Shown here: piece by piece, positions 46,430 through 57,999 of the stretch
Position numbering within the stretch: the first letter of the stretch is position 1
How the letters are laid out: every line of letters starts with the position of its first letter
Translations under genes and position numbers: made by a program
Notes under the pieces: generated by a model
The model's database searches: none
Told to the model about the DNA's origin: nothing
Seen by the model: the letters and a program-made list of their open reading frames with translations, nothing else
NCBI GenBank assembly: GCA_903772945.1
Contig: CAICTM010000222.1
Location: 25,406-89,405 of the forward strand
Direction: 5' to 3'
Length of the DNA stretch: 64,000 bases
Source: Seminavis robusta
Taxonomy: Eukaryota; Bacillariophyta; Bacillariophyceae; Naviculales; Naviculaceae

Positions 46430-48570
46430 GAGTTCTTCCATTTTCTTCGACGGAAGGTATCCCTGAGATGTAACTGTTTCATCTCGGCAAAGGCTGCATC
46501 GTGCGCTTTTGTCCTTCCACTCCTTGAGTCCAGCCTTCAATGACAACTGTGTCATGATGGCTGCTACCACATCAGGTTCTTCTTCTACTGTGTGTAGAAC
46601 ATGTGTGCATCTGGGTGCAAGACACGTTCAGTTGTATGGACTTTGGCGTCTCATACTTCTTTCCATCAAAGCTGGGAATATACGATTCCTTTGCTTGTGT
46701 CCTCACTCTACTAGCCTGCGCACTCCTGCGTCTGCTCAGGTGCCGCTTGGTTTCAACACCCACTCCTGGGATCTGTTCCAGGGGCTGTTGGTCCGTAGTA
46801 GGTTCCGGTTCTCTACCGTTTCGACGATAGGTTGTGTAACCGGTTCGTTTCGATTTTCGTTCAACGATTTCATTCGGTTCGTTGACTATCGTTTCGGCGT
46901 CGTCGTTGACGTTGTCCTGGGGATCGTCGGGATCATCTTCCATTTCGTCAATGGTTTAGCATCCGCGTCCAGGTCCTCATCGTTTGGATCATTGGTAGTG
47001 GGGTGCGTCATTGCTTTCTTCCCCTTCCACTCCTGTGATTCGACATCACCAATGGTCTATTTTTCCGATCAGTAAAAACGAGTAGTTTAGGCTGATTTTT
47101 TCCTAATAGATTGACTCTAGCTATCACTGTGTCGGGCATTGGGATCTTGTCCCATGAATGCCGAGTAATTTTCTTGCCGAGCGGAGGCTCATAAATTTGT
47201 AGCCTCCTGCTTATTTCCGCTCGTTCCCATACAGATGGCCGCCTTTGTGCGTCCTACCATGCTGTTACGGGGCGATTCTTCTTCGTGCACCTGGCAGTAG
47301 TCTCCGAACTGAAGGCTCAGGTGCTTTTTATAGTCCAGGGACTCTCCCATCATTATCATACGGGGGCTCATTGTCTCGCTGACCCCCGCCTTACTTGGAA
47401 AGTACGCAACTGTTTGACGACTTGTAACACCAAGTTGACGGTTTAATATTTTTGCATGCGTGTAACGGTAGGCTAGCCGGACAGCTCGTGTCCTTTCCTT
47501 GACTACCCGGATTCTACTGTTCGATCTCGGGTACGTGCTCGTTAGCACTGGCAACGTTCACTACCGGTCCACCCGGCATTGCCATGATTGTGTTGGAACA
47601 GAGGCTCAAACTCATTGTCCACATGAATGGTCGTGATTCTAAAACCACGGGCCTTGAAGAATCGATAGACCTCCTGGACTGCGTCTAGGATGGTCTCTAG
47701 CTTCTGTTGGGCAGGTGTCTAGTGTTGTAAAATCGATTTTACGGCTTAGCGTTAACAGGAACGGAATCCTGCCACAAAGAAAATGTCCATCGTTAGGAAC
47801 ACATCCTTGTAATTGCAAAAATCTCTCGGCACTTTCATTGCATTGCCTGCCACTCGTTCGTTTTCGTACGAGTGGTCTTCCTTTCACGCATCAATATCCT
47901 TGCCCATATGCTTGTGCCGTTTCATGTCTTCAACGGTCACTGGGCAATTTGCGATTTATTGCTCATAATCGCCCATCGAAAATCTTTAATCGATGGATAG
48001 ACGATTTGCTTATATAGCAGCTTGCCCTTGATGCGGCTTTAACTTGTCGTTTGCTGAAGCTTCCTTATTTTCGGCGACAGTATTCACAAGTGCCTTCCCT
48101 TTTTTTCCTAGGGTCATGAACGTGTAATCCTTCACTGTTCATTTCGTATACTACGTCCGGTAGGCCTGGTCTAATGACTGTTTATGTTCCTTTCGGACAG
48201 TCATAGACGATGTTTGCAATTCTTGCGGACATTCTTACATAAGATGTTCGTGATTCCTTTTCATCGAACCATACTCTCGTTTTGTGGCCAGCTAACTTGG
48301 CTGTATGCTGGACCTTCAGCTTGCCTCCGGTACTTTTCACTGTAATTGGACGATCGGCTTTCCTGATGTCGTAACCATGTCTTTATTAAAGAATAAATCC
48401 AACGTGGACTGGTTGTCCAGTACTGGATCTCTCTCATATCATGTCGTCCAATCCTTTTGTGTGGGCGACTATGCCTTGCTTGTCGGTTTCTTCGTTTCCG
48501 TTCTTCGTTTCCGCGAACAGCGGTACGTCGAACGTAACGAAACTTTTTCGACTTTCTCTTCATCTGACTG
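46430..48570 (-). pseudogene. Degenerate Copia pol (integrase to start of reverse transcriptase)
   Basis: Read on the minus strand in several frames. Around 47250-47400 it shows GVSETMSPRMIMMGESLDYKKH and QVHEEE, the segment that follows the integrase core in diatom Copia elements. At 46610-46940 there is an acidic, basic-rich spacer ending SYIPSFDGKKYE. At 46450-46570, MTQLSLKAGLKEWKDK and, in another frame, EMKQLHLRDTF match the very start of a Copia reverse transcriptase. The frame then runs into the left LTR. No catalytic YVDD region exists. Frameshifts are numerous. Confidence 0.7.
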
Positions 48571-48784
48571 GTGATGTCAGAGTCGGCATCATCCTGTCTT
48601 CCTCCAGGGTTGTCAATGCTGTCGTCATTTTATCTTGCAGTTTGCTGATAGTAGCTAGGGTTCTCCTTTGAACGCTACTAGAGCTTTTCTTGCTCGACGT
48701 GCTTGACTTGCTACGCTTGCTCGACTTGCTCGACCTAGACTTGTCATCGTCGTCTTGTCTTTATCTTTGTCTTTATCTTTGTCA

Positions 48785-50070
48785 GGACAGTGCGAGGCTG
48801 ATGTCCTTTATCGTGGCAGGAGAAGCATTCTTTCTCTTTCCAGTATTCTTTATCATAGCTCGCGTTTCCGCGGCCTTTTCCTCTGCCACCACCCCGTCCT
48901 CTCCCGCCTTGTGCTGTCTGAGCAAAGGAGCTTCCGTGGGAAGTGGACTGTCGTGGGATGTTACTCTTGGTGTTTTGTCCAAAAGGTGTAATACCTCATG
49001 TAACGTGTGGGATAGTTATCAGTGCCTTTGGCATAGTCGTCCCTCAGGTTCTGTTTAAGCTTGGTATTTTCGGCTGAACTATTTGTTTAAGAAGATGTAA
49101 CTATAGTACCGTTCTTCAGCGTAGTCCGAGACTTTCTTCTGGTCATCGGCTCCTAGGTCAGCGTATGCTGTGTTTGGGTGGAGTAGTTTCGCCGTATGCA
49201 GCAGGGCTGCATCGTGTATCTTGGAAATACCCACGGATTTTGCAATGTCCTTTTTCGTGGTAAATTGCTCGTGGTATTCGGAAGCGGTAAGGCTCCCTTG
49301 GTGGAAATTCAACAGTTGTTTTTCCAGTTGGAATAATGTGTGGTACACAAAATTATCATCGGTCTGGGCCATGATCGTCTTATGGATCATTTTCGTAGCT
49401 CCAGTGGTCGCATCTTAACAGGACGTCTTCGTGTCCGTGTTCTGCTTCATCTTGTCCTTTAATAGTCGGGTGCACTGCCTAGGATCAAGTTGAAGCTTTG
49501 CCTCTATTTCTTGTAGTTTTGCCAACCTCGTAAGGTGGGTCTTCATCAGCCTGCATACTCTGCTCTCTCGAGTCCGCCGAGTTCCTCGTCCGTGGATCTT
49601 CTATGGCTGCAGTGAGGTTGGCTATTTCATTTTCGAGTTTCTTTCTCTATCGTTAGTGTCGTAAGCTACCGAGAGTTGGTTTTCAATGACCTCTGCTATC
49701 TCGTCTTCCAGTAGCTCTAGCTTTCCTCGGTCGCCGTTAGGAGACGAAGGTTGTTCTGTTCACGTCGTTCCGCTGCCGCGTCAAGCCTGTTCCGGGTCTC
49801 CTCTGAGTACACCGGTGCTACCAACACTGTCTGTTTCAGTTGCGTAGCTCATTGCTCATGTCGTCACCATCGTTTGTCCAACGTGGATGACGATCTTCTC
49901 CCATGTGCGTATCATCTGGTCTGCCGTTCCAGATCCAGTTGTACCGAATTAAACACATGTTGGTCGAGGGCTTTGCATGAACCTTTCTGCTGGTTCGACG
50001 ATGGCTGGTTCTTCCATGTCCTCGTGCTTTGCCGCCTCCTCGGCCCCTCGTCCTTTACCTCTACCGTCAT
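48785..50070 (-). pseudogene. Degenerate Copia gag
   Basis: A probable ATG at 50070 (MTVEVKDEGPRRR) is followed by frame-shifted gag. The clearest part is 49390-49079: LFQLEKQLLNFHQGSLTASE, EYHEQFTTKKDIAKSVGIS, DDQKKVSDYAEERYYSYIFL. A Gly/Arg-rich stretch precedes a zinc knuckle at about 48828-48790 (CFSCHDKGH, with the last Cys reached only after a one-base shift). The order gag then pol on the minus strand fits the right LTR as the 5' LTR. Confidence 0.7.
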
Positions 50071-50311
50071 TGTCTATGCTACGGTGGGTGGACTATTTCA
50101 ATTCGTTGTTTTTTGATTGACTAGCTCTTTTAATTTAAGTTCTCGTCGACTACTTATTCGTCTTATGGCTATGGGGCGATAAACTTCAATTATACTCCTG
50201 GCTAGGAGTGTTAAATCTATTTACTAAAGATCTTGCAGGGAGGGAACGATTGCTTCACACACTGTGCGGTCGTTTCCACTCCGAACCCGTTTCTTTGTAT
50301 TGTTGATTCCT

Positions 50312-50989
50312 GGTTGGGTGCCTTTCCTTTGGCCCCTGCGCTGGCACTATGGCTTTCGCGCTTGTTGTTGGCTCTGACAGTTCCGGCTGGATGCTGACGG
50401 CTCTTCTGTCGACAATCCTTGTGGAATCTGCCGATGAAACTCTTGCTGTTGCCGTCGACTGATACTCGCGTCGTCGTCGGCTGCAGTCTCCTATCGGCAC
50501 GACAATCCTCGGTCGTCCGATCTTGCTCTTCGAATCCGTCCTCGGATTCTTCACTCGTTGCTGTCGTTCGAACGTCGAACAACAGTCTTCTCTTGTTGCT
50601 GTCGAAGCGACAGGCTTGGTCACTATCGTTCCTTGCGTCGGTAGCGTCGTCCTCGACGGTCTTCTACTCTTCGGCACGACGGTCTCGTCGTCCTCGATTG
50701 ATCGTCGCGTCGTTGCGGTCGGCAATCCGTCCTCGGATCCTTGCGTCGTCGCGATCTTCCTGCTACCTTGGCTGTTTCGTTGCTTCGATAGACTCCTCTT
50801 CGACTCGATAGTAGACCACTGCTATTCGTGATAGCAGCCTTTTTCAGTAGTATGTTAGTTGCTCTAAGCTCTCTTCTAGTTTACTTGCTATTGAGATACT
50901 ACTGAAAAAGTGGGTGGGCTCTGTATTTCTACTGTGAAATTCTAGTACAGAGGTACAGGGGTTGAATCCCTAATCGCGAATCCCCAACA
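50312..50989 (-). repeat. Copia LTR, right copy (5' LTR of the element)
   Basis: About 678 bases. On the minus strand it starts TGTTGGGGATTC and ends near CCCAACC. It differs from the left copy by indels and substitutions, so neither is recent. Its plus-strand end at 50989 abuts the lectin-gene minisatellite. Confidence 0.75.
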
Positions 50990-52450
50990 AGGATCTCCGC
51001 GTTCTACGCCCACCGTTACACCAGGTAGCCCCAGTTCGAATCCAACAACAGCCATCCCAACCGTGACACTAGGATCTCCAAGTTTGACACCAACAGCTAC
51101 ACCAGGCAGCCCCAGTGCAAATCCAGCAACAGCCATTCCAACTGTAGCCCCCGGCAGCCCTTCAGAAAGCCCCACTTCAACCTTGCCAACGGTGACACCA
51201 GGATCTACGCATTCTATGCCCACCGTTACACCAGGTAGCCCCAGTTCGAATCCAACAACAGCCATCCCAACCGGACACTAGGATCTCCTAGTTTGACACC
51301 AACAGCTACACCAGGCAGCCCCAGTGCAAATCCAACAACAGCCATTCCAACTGTAGTCCCCGGCAGCCCTTCAGAAAGCCCCACTTCATCCTTGCCAACG
51401 GTGACACCAGGATCTCCGGTTCTACGCCCACCGTTACACCAGGTAGCCCCAGTTCGATCCAACAACAGCCATCCCAACTGTTACGCTAGGATCTCCAAGT
51501 TTGTCACCAACAGTTACACCAGTAGCCCCAGTGCAAGTCCAACAACAGCCATTCCAACTGTGGTTCCCGGAGCCCTTCAGAAAGCCCCACTTCATCCTTG
51601 CCAACCGTGATGCCAGGATCTCCCAGTTTTACGCCCACCGTTACACTAGGTAGCCCCAGTTCAAGTCCAACAAAAGCCATCAAACCGTGACACCAGGATC
51701 TCCAAGAATGACACCAACTGTTACACCAGTACCCCCAGTGCAAATCCAACAACAGCATTCCAACTGTGTCCCCAGTAGCCCTTCAGAAAGCCCCATTTCA
51801 TCCTTGCCAACGGTGACACCAGGATCTCCGAGTTCTACGCCCACCGTTACACCAGGTAGCCCCAGTTCGAATCCAACAACAGCCATCCCAACCGTGACAC
51901 TAGGATCTCCGAGTTTGACACCAACAGTACACCAGGTAGCCCCAGTGCAAATCCAGCAACAGCCATTCCAACTGTAGCCCCCGGCAGCCCTTCAGAAAGC
52001 CCCACTTCAACCTTGCCAACGGTGACACCAGGATCTACGCATTCTACGCCCACCGTTACACCAGGTGGCCCCAGTTCGAATCCAACAACAGCCATCCCAA
52101 CCGGGACACTAGGATCTCCTAGTTTGACACCAACAGCTACACCAGGCAGCCCCAGTGCAAATCCACAACAGCCATTCCAACTGTAGTCCCCGACAGCCCT
52201 TCAGAAAGCCCCACTTCATCCTTGCCAACGGTGACACCAGGATCTCTGGGTTCTACGCCCACCGTTACACCAGGTAGCCCCAGTTCGAATCCAACAACAG
52301 CCATCCCAACTGTGACGCTAGGATCTCCAAGTTTGTCACCAACAGTTACACCAGCTAGCCCCAGTGCAAGTCCAACAACAGCCACTCCAACCGTGACGCC
52401 AGGATCTCCCACTTTGACACCAACAGATACACCAGGTAGCCCCAGTGCAA
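50990..52450 (+). repeat. 210-bp minisatellite, about seven copies
   Basis: Units begin AGGATCT at about 50990, 51200, 51409, 51617, 51821, 52030 and 52239. Each encodes 70 residues rich in P, S and T. Most intact units are 210 bp, but several have lost one or two bases, which explains the broken frame upstream of 52222. Confidence 0.85.
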
Positions 52451-54972
52451 TTCCAACAACATCCATTCCAACTGTAGTCCCCAGTAGCCCTTCAGAAAGC
52501 CCCACTGCATCCTTGCCAACGGTGACACCAGGATCTCCAAGTGTCACACCAACAGTGACACGAGGTAGTCCCAGTTCAAGTCCAGGCAGTCCTTCATTGT
52601 TTCCATCGGGAACTCCTTCTTTGTCCCCATCTGTGGAAATTGGCATCCCTTCTGTGGCATCCAATCACCCTTCTCAGTTGCCCACAGGAAGCCCATCAGC
52701 TATCCCATCATTTTCATCTGAGCCCTCTTTTCTCCCTTCATCATCACCATCGAAGATATCATCCTCTCCAACAGCCACCCCTTCGCAGCCACCATCTATG
52801 CATCCATCGGCCTCCCAATTAATTAACCCCCCTGTGGCAACGAATCACCCTTCAAGGGCCTTCAGTGCTCCAGCTTTGTCTCAGAGTTCTGTCCCAAGTG
52901 AGGAGCCATCAGTTTTCCCATCTGCCAAGCCAACCACCTCTGCTTTCTTGTTGCCGTCTCAGATTCCAAGTGTACCCCCCTCCTCGTTGCCATCGAAAGG
53001 TGCAGTATTGACTTCCTTGTCACCATCGACTCAACCAAGCACTGGTCCATCAAAAAGCCCCACTGCAACTATATCGAAAGGTCCAAGTATCCGACCAAGC
53101 ATCCAACCAAGTGGAACATCATCAACAAGTCCAACTGAAGTTGCCTCATTCAGTCACAGTTTGGACACAAGCAGTGGACCATCAAAAGACCCTACTGCAA
53201 CCCCATCATCTCATCTGAGTGCTACACCAACTGTGTTGCTATCATCCAATCCAAGCCTTCAACCAAGCACTGAACCAAGTGGAAAGCCATCAAATCACCC
53301 ATCTCCATTGCTGTCATCCAATCCAAGCATTCAACCAAGCATTGAGCCATCAAAAAGACCAACAGAAGCCCCATCATCTCATCCGAGCTTGGTGCCAAGT
53401 GGTGAACCATCAAATATCCCAACTGGAACCTCATCCTTTATTCCAAGTTACACACCGAGCACAGATCCATCCAAAAGCCCATCTGGGATCCCTTCATATC
53501 CCTCAATCAGGCCATCAATATCTCCGTCGTCCATTACAAGCTACCAACCAAGCAATAAACCGTCACAAAGCCCATCTGAAGTTCCCTCGTCCATTCCAAG
53601 CAACATCCCAAGCAGCAAACCATCAACCGGACCAAGTGAGATACCATCATCCATCCCAAGCAACACACCAACTAGTAGGCCATCGCAAAGCCCATCTGAA
53701 GTCCCCTCTTCCAGGCCAAGCAGCATACCAAGCAGTGAACCATCCAAAGGACCAAGTGAGATACCATCATCCATCCCAAGCAACCTGCCAAGCAGCAAAC
53801 CATCGCAAAGCCCGTCTGAATTTCCTTCTTCCAGTCCAAGCAGCATACCCAGCAGCATACCAAGCAGTGACCCATCTAAACAACCAAGTCAGGTACCATC
53901 GTCCATCCCAAGCAACCTGCCAAGCAGTGACCCATCATCCAGTCCAAGCAACTTGCCAAGCAGCGGCAGTCCAAGCAGCCTGCCAAGCAGTGAACCATCA
54001 AAGAGTAATGAACCATCCAAGAGTCCTACAGGGGTACCATCTTACAGTCCAAGCATGTTACCAAGCAGTGAACCATCCAAAAATCCATCAGCTCCTCCAT
54101 CAGAGTCTCCGTCATTGATGCCCAGCTCAAGTCCGTCACTATCGCCATCACAGTCTCCTACAGCAATGCCATCACCGTCGCCAACTGTGTATGGCACTGG
54201 TCCAATTGTGAATGTGGCAACCAATGAGTGCATCACTGTGGCAACAGCCACAAACTCTGAAAGGATCTACTTCGCTCCTTGTGATGGTTCTATCAATCAG
54301 AGGTGGCTCTATGATACCAGCACTAAAGCAATCAAGCCAGTGTCAGATGGAGGTATTTGTTTTGACCATGATATCGACAGCGCGAACATCGATGTTACGA
54401 TATACAACTGCCATGGTCTTGACAACCAACAATGGTTTTCCAATGATCGCAATGAGCTCAAGTGGTTTTCAGATGTGGACCGAGGTATCCTGCAGGAAAA
54501 GTGCATGGATTATGATGGCAGCAAGTTCGTGGTCATGCTTGACTGCGACGGTAGTGACAACCAAAAGTTCACTTTTGTGCCTGGTTTTGACATTGTCACC
54601 CTTGGCACTGGGCTCATCAGCATTCAGTACAATGGTGAGTGCATCGAAATGCAAACAACAGGGGAGCAACTGATCACAATGCAACCATGTGATTCTGGAA
54701 ACCCCCTGCAATTGTGGCAGTACAATCCACAAAATGAGGCAATCTACATGCCTGGTTATGGATGTTGGGACTCTGGAAATCAGCCTTACGTACTCGGCCA
54801 TTGTCATCAAGGTCAGTATCAACGATGGTACTCATCCGGCTCGGCCAATTTGAAATCTCGTGTGTCAAATACATGTTTGGATTGGTCTATTGACTTCAGT
54901 TACTTATACATGGAGTCATGCAGTGGCGCGAATGATCAAACATTCTATGTGCCAACCAACTTTTTTGGATAA
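50990..54972 (+). pseudogene. Mucin-like P/S/T-rich protein with beta-trefoil lectin tail, 5' truncated
   Basis: No start codon or signal peptide remains; the Copia LTR lies at the 5' edge. From 50990 to about 52200 the frame is broken several times by single missing bases. From 52222 to the stop at 54972 it is open for 916 codons. Order: a 70-residue repeat region (TVTPGSPSSNPTTAIPTV type), then about 500 residues of PSSxPS repeats with K/E inserts, then from about nucleotide 54190 a lectin domain of about 260 residues. The domain has ricin-B-type QxW motifs (NQRW, NQQW, NQKF, LQLW, YQRW, DQTF) and many Cys, fitting two beta-trefoils. This fold binds sugars and is common in non-toxic enzymes and adhesins. 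A cell-wall or mucilage role is inference. The open 3' part may still be expressed from another start. Confidence 0.75.
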
Positions 54973-55027
54973 GCAAAATTTATCATAGTTTTCCACTTCG
55001 AGTGCAGACTCTGATTGCGACTAGGTT

Positions 55028-55054
55028 ACCTCGGCAGTCTTGCTGCCAGAGCCC
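55028..55054 (+). repeat. 27-bp inverted repeat, left copy
   Basis: ACCTCGGCAGTCTTGCTGCC plus AGAGCCC is perfectly repeated in reverse complement at 59890-59916. Each copy can fold into a small hairpin (GGCAG / CTGCC). Confidence 0.9.
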
Positions 55055-55126
55055 ACTGCTGCTGATTATCCCTTAACGCCCAATAGCGGAAAACCAGAGA
55101 TTCAGACAGAAAGAAGATTGACTAAT

Positions 55127-57135
55127 TCATCTCACCTCCCACTTGGTCTGCAACACCAGCATGGTGCCAATCGACCATGGGGCAAACATGAGAAAGAGGA
55201 CCCCAATGTTGGCCGAAACAGTTGCAGGCTGATCAAACTCCACCCTTCTCACTGGTTGATGCATCCCAGCATCAGAACCTTGCAGCGAATACTTGCACGG
55301 ACTGATCCATTGTAGCCACCTCACAAAGTCTTCCAATAAGGGAAAGGGCACAAAACCTCCCGACATACCCAATGACATTGTCACCACGCCAGATCCAACA
55401 AGAAAGGCCAAATCTTTGGTTGGCATGAGGATGGAAAAGAAGAGCACCATGGAACTTCCTGCCAAACCGCTGGCAATGAGGGCGGACAAGAGCGTCACGA
55501 ACGATTCCCACTTTGGAAGGTCGGAATCCACAGGCCACTATAGCGGCTTCCAGGCAAGCAGCTGCGATCAGGACCCACGCTTCCAAGAGCATTTGTGAAA
55601 TGCAGTAGATCCACGGCGAATATAGACCCAGGCTTCGTTCAAACAGAAAGAACTTTTTCGCGCGCACAAACACCGGTATGCCAAGATGATAAAGGAGAAA
55701 GCTCCTACCACCGAGGGGAAGGTTCCGTTGCTGCCCACTTGCCAAAAAATGGCCCCGTCGAGGAGGGAACAGGCAGTGTAGCAGACGAGCGTATAGATTG
55801 ACCACATTTCTCACATAGTGGTTCAAGAGAGTCCGGTGAAAGACAATGAACATTTTCTTGAAGACTGGCACTGGTTGTCGTGGTGCTAGGAATGTTTTTG
55901 TCGTTTCGGAGGGTTCAATCATTAGGTTGTCTGGAGCTGGAAAGGTGGCGTCGTCTGGTAGTTGCTTTAGTCGGCGCAAGAGATCCAAAGGCACCTCGCG
56001 CTTGGATTCTGGCATGGAAACGCCAAAGTGGTCGTCGTAGAGGGAACCGAGGTTGGAAAGATGATCCGAGAAGACACACTTTCAGCGAGAAACCAGAAAC
56101 AGTCGATTGAAACACTCAAAAATGTCGCCATCCGGCTGGTGGATAATGACGATAGCGGCAACACCATGGCTCACGCAGAGCTCTTTCAGGAGTTGAATCG
56201 TCGTTAGCGAGCTTTCGGAATCGAGTCCACTGCGAAATCAACGACATGGGGATGGTGTTAGTCTGAGTGAGCAACACATGCTGGAGATTGCTCTTCTATA
56301 TACTCCACGTACGTCTTGTACTTGTAATCTCATCGAGCATGATCAAACGAGGTTTCATGGCCAAGGCACAGGCCAAAGCGAGAAGTTTGCGCTCTCCTCC
56401 GCTAAGACCCCGGATCACCAATCCACCGGCCAGAGAACCGCCAATGGGTCGCGTGTAGAGGTCTGGATCTCGCAAACCAACATCGTACAGCAATCGGCGT
56501 GCTTCCACTACACTGGTCTTGCCGTGCGTCAACCCAGCGACAAACATGACTGATTCCTCTGGTGTCCCCGTCACATTTCCAGTTTCCTTTGGACCTGCCA
56601 AGACATCCATCAAGGTGGACTTTCCTCCGCTTTTTGTGGAAACACACAAGAAACAGCAAAGCACCAGTGAGTCACGTTCCGCATAGATAAGCTCTCCATC
56701 CACTGGACGTACGCACCTGGGTCCCATAATGGCCACCAAGTCTCCCGTTCGTAGTTCGCCATAGGCATCACTCAGAGTCTGCTTGTCCTCCATCCCGGAT
56801 CTTGTGGCCGGGTAGGTACACGATATTCCCGACCATGCCAAGAGGTGGTCCGTGTGCGGTGGTGCTTCGGTGTCCGTCTTTGTTCCCGAATTGCTGTATG
56901 TTCGTAGTGCTAATATATAAGCGACTCGCCATTCTGTTGTCCGAGTAATCCAATGGCGGCTTTTCTATCCTTGACAGGTGGCGGTCGTTTCCAAGCGCAC
57001 GCACACAGCGGCATAGATGCAGAAAACCGCACAGGCATCGGCCAAAACCAGAGGCGCCAATTCCCATCGTGTGCTGGAAGACGAGCCAGAGCCTCCTCCG
57101 CTGACTCCGACCAAACTATTCAAATCCTCGTCCAT
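55127..57135 (-). pseudogene. ABCG half-transporter pseudogene
   Basis: The ATG at 57135 (MDEDLNSLVGVSGGG) leads to a region with a stop. The nucleotide-binding domain (56840-56100) has GELRTGDLVAIMG, a Walker A split by an intron (GPS|GGKST, one residue shorter than GPSGxGKST), RGLSGGERKLLALA (signature), LIMLDEITS (Walker B), and LTTIQLLKELC with IIHQPDGDIFECFNRL (H-loop). An in-frame TGA at 56084-56082 follows FLVSR, although the same frame continues as expected (KCVFSDHL...). The membrane domain (56000-55127) alternates between two frames at least three times. Its helices include LLEAWVLIAAACLEAAIVACGF and IGVLFLMFAPWSIGTMLVL. Domain order NBD-TMD and the signature fit the ABCG (White) subfamily. 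Stop, frameshifts and P-loop damage make it dead. Confidence 0.8.
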
Positions 57136-57411
57136 GGTGAATGATTGTTACTGCTACGTATAGTGCTATGAGGTGGACGCTTGGTTGCCGATTGCTGTTG
57201 CCTTGTCTTTTGTTGTCTCTGGTTGCAAATGGAAGCAAAAGGCACAGGGGTTTTCCGCGACTGGTACCAGCACCTCGACGTAGACTAATACATGGAAAAG
57301 GCCCATTTGATGGAACAGGAGTAAAATGACATGTTTTATGATGGCTCATCAGGACATCTTGATAACCCTTGCAAAACTGTTCGTAGGCAGCTCACTGATG
57401 AAGTATCCTCT

Positions 57412-57507
57412 TTAGATAGCTAATAGGCGTCGCACCCTCTCAGGAGGCCAGTGTGGCGGGTGAGCAGACTGTGGAAACACCCGGGCCTCGGCTCGTGGGT
57501 TGTCATC
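57412..57507 (-). pseudogene. Detached 3' end of the 60-62 kb gene type
   Basis: Thirty-one codons and a stop, DDNPRAEARVF...WPPERVRRLLAI, match the sequence ending at 62489 (DDPRAKARVF...WPPERVRRLLAI) in opposite orientation. No upstream part of the gene is recognisable. Confidence 0.7.
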
Positions 57508-57922
57508 AAGCACTTATTGTCTGCATCGAATCCGTTCATACACGATCATTTTTGTTGAGCGCACCGCAACAACACAACCAACATTGTTGATCAACTTTCC
57601 ATTGCCCCCGAACCTACAACCAGCTGCCAAAAAGCAGTGTGTCAGTTGTCAGCAACACCGACGACAAGCTCGTTGCTGGCATGACGGACTACGATACTAG
57701 CAACTACAGGATGACTTTTTACACCGCTGACAGGTGTCAAAATGTGAGCGTTTTTGACGGTTATGTTTCGGTTTTCGGAAATGGGAACCCCGAAGTGGTC
57801 ATTTCGCGAATCCTGCATTGAAATGACTAGTTGGAATAAAGAAAAGATTGAAGCTAATAAAATGAATTTTATCACCATGGCAACAGAGTTGACCAAATGG
57901 CCATTAGCTTTACCAATACATT

Positions 57923-57999
57923 GAGATAGCAAATCCTTTTCTAGCACTAGCTCCCCAACACACTCACAGAGCCACCCCTCAAAAAGGATTTGCTATCTC
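57923..57999. other. Perfect 18-bp stem hairpin
   Basis: GAGATAGCAAATCCTTTT (57923-57940) is exactly complementary to 57982-57999, with a 41-base loop. Could be a small hairpin element, the trace of an inverted duplication, or a structured RNA. Confidence 0.8.

Larger units (their letters stand above)
45789..50989 (-). mobile_element. Truncated Copia-type retrotransposon with inverted LTRs
   Basis: Both ends begin TGTTGGGGATTCGCGATTAG, reading inward, so the flanking LTR-like repeats are inverted rather than direct. The internal region is on the minus strand: gag, integrase-region pol, then the first residues of reverse transcriptase, where it is cut at about 46422. The catalytic part of reverse transcriptase and RNase H are absent. 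All ORFs carry frameshifts. The right end adjoins the minisatellite of the lectin gene, but the left end does not, so the left flank has been rearranged. Confidence 0.8.

Noticed and set aside
45789-50989. A DNA transposon with 630-680 bp terminal inverted repeats
   Set aside because: The internal minus-strand sequence is Copia gag and pol, and the repeats have LTR-type TG...CA ends, so inverted LTRs explain it better.
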